NCBI RefSeq assembly: GCF_039534165.1
Contig: NZ_BAAAUX010000014.1
Span: 124,001 to 188,000, forward strand
DNA length: 64,000 nt
Direction: 5' to 3'
Source of the DNA: Saccharopolyspora_D taberi
GTDB taxonomy: Bacteria; Actinomycetota; Actinomycetes; Mycobacteriales; Pseudonocardiaceae
Below are positions 59,108 through 64,000 of this stretch, piece after piece. A program made the translations under genes and the position numbers. The notes beneath the pieces were generated by a model. It ran no database searches. It saw only the letters and a program-made list of their open reading frames with translations, and was not told the origin of the DNA. Every line of letters starts with the position of its first letter. The stretch's first letter is position 1.

Positions 59108-59580
59108 CACAGTTGCCGGCCCAGTTGGCTGATCGTGGTGCGGACCAGGTTGCCGGAGAAGGCCGCGACGCGGCGGTCGTCGACGGTGGCGTTGGCGGAG
59201 AAGAAGAACACGTTGTCCCGCAGGCGGTCCTGGCGGAGGTGGAACAGGACGCGGTCTCCGGGGACGACGATGCCGGTGAAGCGGGATTTGACGCTGCCGA
59301 TCAGGGTGATCTCGTCTTCGGTGAGGGGGCTGGTGCTGAGCTGGTGGAAGACGATGCCGGACTGGGCGAAGGCCTGCATGAGGTGGCTGCCGGGGAAGAT
59401 CGCGCGGTCCGGGAAGTGGCCCGCGATGCTGTCGAGGTTGGCCGAGACCGACAGCACGCTGGTCAGGTGTGATCCGGGTTCGTAGTCGGTGACGCGGTCG
59501 ATGTAGAGCATCGGGTGGCGATGGCGCAGGAGTTGTTTGAGTTCGGAGAAGCCCAGCTGCCGGTCGGTGGTCTCAGTCAT
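59104..59580 (-). CDS. FabZ-like 3-hydroxyacyl-ACP dehydratase with altered catalytic residue
   Basis: This 158-residue single hot-dog protein has LLRHRHPMLYIDRV (catalytic His20, as in FabZ HRYPFLLVDR) and GHFPDRAIFPGSHLMQAFAQSG. At the position of the FabZ catalytic Glu (PGVLMIEAMAQ) it has Gln69 (codon CAG). It would dehydrate 3-hydroxyacyl-ACP, but the substitution makes hydratase/dehydratase activity uncertain. It overlaps the thioesterase gene upstream by 8 nt and the KS downstream by 4 nt. Confidence 0.82.
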   Translation of the reverse strand: MTETTDRQLGFSELKQLLRHRHPMLYIDRVTDYEPGSHLTSVLSVSANLDSIAGHFPDRAIFPGSHLMQAFAQSGIVFHQLSTSPLTEDEITLIGSVKSRFTGIVVPGDRVLFHLRQDRLRDNVFFFSANATVDDRRVAAFSGNLVRTTISQLGRQLW

Positions 59581-59983
59581 CTGCGGTGAGTCCTTTCAGG
59601 CTTCGCGCTGCTTGGGCGGGCAGGGCGACCGCGCGCCCGGTTCCGGTGTCCACGGCGCACAGCACGAGCTTGGCGACTGCCAGCGGTTCGCCGGTGTCGC
59701 GTGCGAGGTCGGCGCGGGCTCGCAGGGTCGCGGCGGTGGCGCGTTCGAGGGTGGTGGTGGCGAGCACGACGTCGCGGAACCTCGCGGGTGCGAGGTAGCG
59801 GATGTGCAGGTCGGTGACGGCGAGTTCGGTGCCGTGGCGCTGGAACAGGTCGAGTCCGGTTCCGTTGTGGTGCAGGAAGGACAGGACCGCGGTTTCGGCG
59901 AGCGAGGCGTAGCGGGAGAAGTGCATGACGCCTGCGGCGTCGGTGTCGACGTGTTCGACCCGGTGCCGGAGCGCGGGGTTCAT
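59573..59983 (-). CDS. 4HBT-type acyl thioesterase
   Basis: This 136-residue hot-dog protein has the 4-hydroxybenzoyl-CoA thioesterase motif VDTDAAGVMHFSRYASLAETA (catalytic Asp13/15), then HIRYLAPARFRDVV. It hydrolyses an acyl-ACP or acyl-CoA thioester and could release the operon's product or edit stalled chains. Its ATG overlaps the aminotransferase stop (TGATG), so translation is coupled. Confidence 0.85.
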   Translation of the reverse strand: MNPALRHRVEHVDTDAAGVMHFSRYASLAETAVLSFLHHNGTGLDLFQRHGTELAVTDLHIRYLAPARFRDVVLATTTLERATAATLRARADLARDTGEPLAVAKLVLCAVDTGTGRAVALPAQAARSLKGLTADD

Positions 59984-61371
59984 CACGACTCCTGGAAGGC
60001 GCGGGTGCCGGTGGCGATGCGTTCGACGATGGTGTCGGCCTGTGCGGTGGTGGTGATCGCGGGTGGTGCGATTCGCATGGTCGGGTGGAGGTAGCGCAGT
60101 CCGCGGGTGCGGCGGCCTGCTCCGGCCATGAACTCGACGTAGACGCCGGCGCGCAGGATTTTCTCCCGCAGTTCGGGGAGTTTGCGGGCGGCGCGTTCTT
60201 GCAGTTCGAGGCCGTGGATGACGCCGAGGCCGCGGTTTTCCCGGTAGATGTCGGGGAATTGGGTGACGAGCTGGTCGTGCAGGGTCTGGTTCAGGTGCTG
60301 GCCGAGTGCGGCGGTGTGTTCGAGGATTCCGGTGGTGCGCAGGTGGGTCAGTCCGTCGTTGAGCACGGCGCAGGTGATGGGTCGCAGGTCGGAGGTGGCG
60401 ACCGCGCCGCTGCTGCGGGTGCCGAGGTCGGCGCGGGTGATGACCATCGAGGCGGGGACCACACCCATGCCGAGGTTCTTGCCGATGACGGTGATGTCGG
60501 TGGGGATGGGGCCGTGCTGGTCGGTCATCGCGAAGAACTGGCCTGTTTTGGCGAATGTGAGGACTTCGTCGGCGACGAGCAGCACGTCGGAGTCGGCGCA
60601 CAGGCGGGACACCGCGCGCAGGTAGTCCGGTGGCGGGACCAGGATGCCCGCGTCGCCTTGGACCGGTTCGATGACGACTGCGAGCAGGCGTTCGGCGTTG
60701 TCGGCGAAGTACTCCTGGATGGCGTCGTGGTCGCCGAAGGGGATGTGCTGCACGCGGACGTCGTAGTCGCCGCTCGTGGCGCGGGCGGGCAGGCCGACCT
60801 GGTAGTGCCTGCGGTTGAGCAGCGGCACGAGGCCGTCGGTCCAGCCGTGCCAGGCGCCTTCGAAGGCGAGGACGGTGTCGCGGTGTTCGCGGCCGGGGTG
60901 GTGCCGGAGCCTGCGGCGGTCGAAGCGGGATTCGAGGACCAGCCGGACGGCCAGTTCCATGCCCTCCGAGCCGGAATTGCGTCCGCTGACGCGGTATTGG
61001 CCGGTCGGAAACCGGTCGGTCCAGATTCCGCCGGGGCCGAACAGGGTGTGCAGGAGGCGGGCGCGTTCCAGGGATGCCATTTCGTCGGTCGAGTAGCCGA
61101 CTTCCTGGACCGCGCGGCGCAGTGCGCGCACCATTTCGGGGTGACCGGCGCCGAGGCAGGCGGTTCCGTAGCCGCCGCTGGCGTCGATCGCGGTGTGCGG
61201 CTGCCCGAGGTTGTCCTCGGCGGTGCCGACGAGGTTCATTTCGATTCCGCGGGCGCCGGTGCAGGCGTAGGGCAGCTTCGGCCCGCCGTAGTGGTCGAAA
61301 TGTATTTCCCGGGAGGAGAGGAGGAGGTTCAGGTCGGTTGGGGACGTTTCGTGCGTTCCGGTCAAGACCAC
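59983..61371 (-). CDS. PLP-dependent class III aminotransferase (GSA-aminomutase-like) in lipid/polyketide operon
   Basis: This protein of about 462 residues is a fold-type I enzyme: GRNSGSEGMELAVRLVLESRFD (phosphate site), FEGAWHGWTDGLVPL, VLLVADEVLTFAKTG (Asp for pyridine N) and ITVIGKNLGMGVVPASM with Schiff-base Lys at about 298. It is nearest in style to glutamate-1-semialdehyde aminomutases and polyketide-associated transaminases. It likely aminates a beta-keto or aldehyde group of the acyl product. GTG 61371 has GGGA 7 nt upstream; TTG 61365 with GAGG is an alternative. Confidence 0.85.
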   Translation of the reverse strand: MVLTGTHETSPTDLNLLLSSREIHFDHYGGPKLPYACTGARGIEMNLVGTAEDNLGQPHTAIDASGGYGTACLGAGHPEMVRALRRAVQEVGYSTDEMASLERARLLHTLFGPGGIWTDRFPTGQYRVSGRNSGSEGMELAVRLVLESRFDRRRLRHHPGREHRDTVLAFEGAWHGWTDGLVPLLNRRHYQVGLPARATSGDYDVRVQHIPFGDHDAIQEYFADNAERLLAVVIEPVQGDAGILVPPPDYLRAVSRLCADSDVLLVADEVLTFAKTGQFFAMTDQHGPIPTDITVIGKNLGMGVVPASMVITRADLGTRSSGAVATSDLRPITCAVLNDGLTHLRTTGILEHTAALGQHLNQTLHDQLVTQFPDIYRENRGLGVIHGLELQERAARKLPELREKILRAGVYVEFMAGAGRRTRGLRYLHPTMRIAPPAITTTAQADTIVERIATGTRAFQES

Positions 61372-61418
61372 CTCGGTGTCCCGTCTGTGCGGCGGATGGG
61401 GTCTGCTGGGGGCGCTGG

Positions 61419-61688
61419 TCAGGGTGCGGTGGGGTCGGCGTCGGCCGAGGTCAGCCGTTCGATGAGGCCGGCGAGCGAGGAGATCGAGGAGAAGTTGTCC
61501 GGGGAGAAGTCGTCGTCGTCGATGGTGATGCCGAATATGTTCTCGCACTGGACTCGCAATTCGACGAACCCCAGGGAGTCCAGGCCGAAGATGTCGCGCA
61601 GGTTTTCGTCCTCCCTCATTTCTTCGGCGGGTACTTCCACGAAGAGATCGGATACCAGTACTTCCTTGATTTTGTCCGCGATGTTCAT
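61419..61688 (-). CDS. Acyl carrier protein
   Basis: This 89-residue acidic protein begins MNIADKIKEVLVSDLF and has the phosphopantetheine site GLDSLGFVELRV with Ser38, followed by a helix-3 region. It carries the growing acyl chain for the operon's condensing, dehydrating and releasing enzymes. It is the first gene: GAGAGGAAG lies 7 nt before ATG 61688 and a promoter is visible upstream. Confidence 0.92.
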   Translation of the reverse strand: MNIADKIKEVLVSDLFVEVPAEEMREDENLRDIFGLDSLGFVELRVQCENIFGITIDDDDFSPDNFSSISSLAGLIERLTSADADPTAP

Positions 61689-61739
61689 CGAACACTTCCT
61701 CTCCGAAGAAAGACGAAGTGGATGTGGGCCCCGATCTGA

Positions 61740-61769
61740 ACGTTACTGGCGGCGAATCAGGCGTCGCAA
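61740..61769 (-). promoter_or_regulatory. Promoter of the ACP operon
   Basis: On the minus strand TTGCGA (61769-61764) is spaced 18 nt from TAACGT (61745-61740). The start site would be near 61732, giving a leader of about 45 nt before the ACP ATG. The rest of the 220-bp spacer (61689-61909) holds no gene. Confidence 0.55.
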
Positions 61770-61909
61770 GCGTCGTGCCGACGTTCACTGTTTTGTATCA
61801 TCGCCGGGCCGTTGTTCGCGGCCGATAGGAGTAGGCGGTCCGGCTGAAGGAATGGTTGTGGGTTCCGCAGACGTACGACACCGCGGGCGTGGCGTGATCA
61901 TTTCTTCGG

Positions 61910-62911
61910 TCAGGTGGTGCGGCGCACGGCGCTGGGTGTGCTCCCCCACCAGCGGCGGCAGCAGCGGCTGAGCGCGGACTGCTCGGACAGGCCGAGCAGC
62001 GCGGCGATCTGGCTCATGGGCATCTCGGTGGTGGTGAGGTAGCGGCGGGCGGCGTGGCGGCGGACGTCGTCGAGGATGTCGGCGAAGGTGGTGCCTTCGC
62101 GGGTGAGGCGGCGCTGGAGGGTGCGCGGGTGGATGTTGATCAGGCGGGCGATGGCGCCGATCTCGGGCGGGGTGGTTCCCAGCGACTGGGCGATGACGCT
62201 GCGGACTCGCGGGGTCAGGTGGGTGCTCTCCCCCGCCGACTGCTCGTCGAGGTAGGCCAGGGCGAGCTGGCGGAGCCGTTCGTCGGTGCCGGTCAGCGGT
62301 GTGGTGGCGAGGCTGCGGGGCAGGCGGAGCATGGGGGCGGTGCTGCCGGTGCGGACGGGGACGCCGAAGAAGTCCTCGTAGGCGCTGAGCGGGGCTCGGG
62401 GGGTGTGGGGCAGTTCGACGCCGCGGAGTCCGTAGGGGCCGGAGACCAGGAAGGTGATGGCGCGGTGGAGGAATCCGAGGCTGAGGTCGACGGCCTGGGC
62501 GGAGATGGGGGCGGTGCGCGGGAGTTCGTAGCGCAGGGCGGCGATGCCGTGGGCGCCGCGCGGGTCGTCGGTCAGGACGAGTTCGAGGGAGCGGGTGTGG
62601 ACGAACAGGTAGCGGGAGGTGCAGTCGAGGGCGTCGCCGACGGTGGGCGAGTTCTGGATGGCCAGGGCGAGCGGGCCGAGCAGGCCGAGGTCCTGGCGGG
62701 CGGCGACGAGCAGGCCGAGGTCGGGTCGGCGCAGTGCGGTGGCCGCGATGTCGAGGACGGCGACGAGCGCGTCGTCGGGGACGAGGAGGTCGTCGGTGTC
62801 GAGTGCGGCGACGGGCAGGCCGGCGGCCCGGGCGTAGTCCTCGGCGTTGCCGCCGAGTTCGGCGACGGTGGCGCGGAAGCCGCGGAGCCCGGCGGAGCGG
62901 ATCACCGACAT
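61910..62911 (-). CDS. AraC family transcriptional regulator (arabinose-binding N-domain type)
   Basis: This 333-residue protein has an N-terminal effector domain (LLVPDDALVAVLDIAATALRRPDLGLLVAARQDLGLLGPLALAIQNSPTVGDAL, the PF12625-like pattern). A C-terminal double HTH follows, ending IGAIARLINIHPRTLQRRLTREGTTFADILDDVRRHAA and MPMSQIAALLGLSEQSALSRCCRRWWG. It is usually an activator responding to a lipid or acyl compound. It lies between the ACP operon and a divergent monooxygenase and could control either. ATG 62911 fits the family start. Confidence 0.9.
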   Translation of the reverse strand: MSVIRSAGLRGFRATVAELGGNAEDYARAAGLPVAALDTDDLLVPDDALVAVLDIAATALRRPDLGLLVAARQDLGLLGPLALAIQNSPTVGDALDCTSRYLFVHTRSLELVLTDDPRGAHGIAALRYELPRTAPISAQAVDLSLGFLHRAITFLVSGPYGLRGVELPHTPRAPLSAYEDFFGVPVRTGSTAPMLRLPRSLATTPLTGTDERLRQLALAYLDEQSAGESTHLTPRVRSVIAQSLGTTPPEIGAIARLINIHPRTLQRRLTREGTTFADILDDVRRHAARRYLTTTEMPMSQIAALLGLSEQSALSRCCRRWWGSTPSAVRRTT

Positions 62912-62921
62912 GTCGTGCAGG

Positions 62922-62947
62922 GTCAAATACTTGTCGTGGGAAGTCAA
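62922..62947. promoter_or_regulatory. Direct repeat in AraC/monooxygenase spacer
   Basis: GTCAA occurs at 62922-62926 and 62943-62947, 21 bp (two helical turns) apart, the spacing expected for AraC half sites. It lies in the 69-bp spacer between divergent genes. Confidence 0.4.
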
Positions 62948-62980
62948 GAGCGCGGTGGGCGGGCTGAGCACACTGGGGGC

Positions 62981-64000
62981 ATGGCCACCGCTGATGAGGT
63001 CGAGCACCTGGATGTCGTGATCGTCGGTGCCGGGTTGTCCGGTGTCGGTGCGGCGTACCGGTTGCGGACGGAGTGCCCGGGCAAGTCGCTGGCGCTGCTG
63101 GAGGCGCGGGACGCGATGGGCGGGACGTGGGATCTGTTCCGGTATCCGGGGGTCCGGTCGGATTCGGACATGTTCACGCTGGGGTATCCGTTCCGGCCCT
63201 GGCGGGAAGCGAAGGCGATCGCGGACGGGCCGTCGATCCTGAGCTACATCCGGCGGACGGCGGCCGAGCACGGGATCGACGCGTTGATCCGGTACCGGAC
63301 GAAGGTGGTCTCGGCGGACTGGTCATCAGCAGAGGCGCGGTGGACGTTGGTGCTGGCGGTGCGCGATGAGCGGGGCAACGTCGAGCAGCGGCGCCTGACG
63401 TGCGACTTCCTGTATTCGTGCGCGGGTTACTACGACTACGAGCGGGGGCATGATCCGGTGTTCCCCGGGGTGGAGTCGTTCGCGGGGACGGTGGTGCATC
63501 CGCAGTTCTGGCCGGAGGAGCTGGACTACGCGGGCAAGCGGGTCGTGGTGATCGGCAGCGGCGCGACGGCGGTGACGTTGGTGCCGTCGATGGCCGAGGA
63601 CGCGGCGCGGGTGACGATGTTGCAGCGCTCCCCCACCTGGATCAGTCCGGTGCCGGGGCGGGACCGGGTCGCCGACCGGGTCCGGGCGGTGCTGCCCGCC
63701 GGGTTGGCGCATCGGGTGGTGCGGGCCAAGAACATCGCGTTCACCGCGGGTTTCTACCAGTTCTGCCGGCGGTGGCCGAAGGCGGCGCGGCGGCTGCTGA
63801 CGAGGTTGAGCAGGCGTGCGTTGCGGGATGCGCGGGCGGTGCGGGAGCACTTCACGCCGTCGTACGACCCGTGGGATCAGCGGTTGTGCGCGGTGCCGGA
63901 TGCGGATCTGTACCGGGCGATCCGGAAGGGCCGGGCCGAGGTCGTGACCGATCACGTCGACTCGTTCGTGCCCGAGGGCATCCGGTTGCGGTCGGGGCGG
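62981..64000 (+). CDS. Flavin-containing monooxygenase, Baeyer-Villiger type (partial)
   Basis: 340 codons are open to the window end. The N-terminus has DVVIVGAGLSGVGAAYRL (FAD Rossmann motif) and LEARDAMGGTWDLFRYPGVRSDSDMFTLGYPF. The Baeyer-Villiger fingerprint FAGTVVHPQFWP (FxGxxxHxxxWP) is followed by VVVIGSGATAVTLV (NADPH motif). It inserts oxygen into a ketone or hydroxylates a heteroatom using NADPH. It is divergent from the AraC gene 69 bp away, which probably regulates it. The C-terminal part lies beyond the window. Confidence 0.88.
   Translation, partial: MATADEVEHLDVVIVGAGLSGVGAAYRLRTECPGKSLALLEARDAMGGTWDLFRYPGVRSDSDMFTLGYPFRPWREAKAIADGPSILSYIRRTAAEHGIDALIRYRTKVVSADWSSAEARWTLVLAVRDERGNVEQRRLTCDFLYSCAGYYDYERGHDPVFPGVESFAGTVVHPQFWPEELDYAGKRVVVIGSGATAVTLVPSMAEDAARVTMLQRSPTWISPVPGRDRVADRVRAVLPAGLAHRVVRAKNIAFTAGFYQFCRRWPKAARRLLTRLSRRALRDARAVREHFTPSYDPWDQRLCAVPDADLYRAIRKGRAEVVTDHVDSFVPEGIRLRSGR

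Noticed and set aside
59983..61371. Housekeeping hemL (glutamate-1-semialdehyde aminomutase)
   Set aside because: It resembles the family, but its place inside an ACP/KS operon and coupling to a thioesterase argue for biosynthetic use.
1..64000. tRNA genes, rRNA genes, CRISPR arrays, complete insertion sequences
   Set aside because: No T-loop or cloverleaf, no spaced direct repeats and no transposase were found on reading.

Overview
This window is a very GC-rich chromosome segment with strong G/C bias at third codon positions, frequent GTG starts and dense short operons. It carries families typical of Actinobacteria: DUF3097, DUF6221, TIGR03086, ECF sigma plus DGPF pairs, LytR-CpsA-Psr, and many TetR, GntR and MerR regulators beside their targets. 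A filamentous actinomycete, probably of the Pseudonocardiaceae (Saccharopolyspora or Amycolatopsis type), fits best. This is inferred from protein style and from a recurring CCACWGTGG palindrome, not from a marker gene. I see no tRNA, rRNA, intact insertion sequence or CRISPR array.

Layout. 0-5 kb: the end of a DUF3097 gene, a GNAT enzyme, an NfeD/SPFH membrane pair, an ArsR-SRPBCC operon, and a decayed TetR/MFS pair whose TetR remnant is fused in frame to ArsR. 5-12 kb: GntR with an MFS transporter, an atypical aldehyde dehydrogenase, a TetR-controlled methyltransferase, and a LysR-YeiH pair. 12-20.5 kb: a catabolic regulon (amidase, D-2-hydroxyacid dehydrogenase, DUF3830 protein, two Asp/Glu-racemase/maleate-isomerase-type enzymes, GntR, succinate-semialdehyde-type dehydrogenase, class III aminotransferase). 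Three near-identical GntR-type palindromes sit at its promoters. 20.5-28 kb: cell-envelope genes (LCP ligase, GH25 lysozyme), an ABC-class ATPase with a phosphoribosyltransferase, and an amidase/TetR pair. 28-42 kb: a ClpC-like ATPase without a ClpP-docking loop, an ECF42-like sigma factor with its DGPF partner, an Aquifex-type aconitase, a STAS protein, and three TetR/MerR regulator-target units with visible operators. 42-53 kb: a 36-residue ORF, a cysteine-rich metal-binding protein, GH38 alpha-mannosidase, a Tat-exported peptidoglycan amidase, small accessory enzymes, an AI-2E-family permease and a tandem universal stress protein.

53.2-54.2 kb is a gene desert with an AT-rich perfect 46-nt palindrome. 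54.2-56.1 kb holds an M20 peptidase and a LysE exporter. From 61.7 back to 56.1 kb, on the minus strand, seven tightly coupled genes form a compact type II fatty-acid/polyketide-like operon. In order they are acyl carrier protein, PLP aminotransferase, hot-dog thioesterase, FabZ-like dehydratase, active ketosynthase, a half-length cysteine-free ketosynthase-like protein (putative chain-length factor), and an AMP-dependent acyl ligase. An AraC regulator and a divergent Baeyer-Villiger-type flavin monooxygenase (cut by the window end) lie upstream. The gene set recalls aryl-polyene or highly reducing type II PKS loci, but the embedded aminotransferase and the missing ketoreductase and CoA transferase match no pathway I recognise. 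It is the best candidate for an undescribed system here.

A recurring mode of control is a regulator beside its target with a palindrome between them. Several of these genes look leaderless: a TANNNT -10 box lies 6-7 nt before the start codon and there is no ribosome-binding site.
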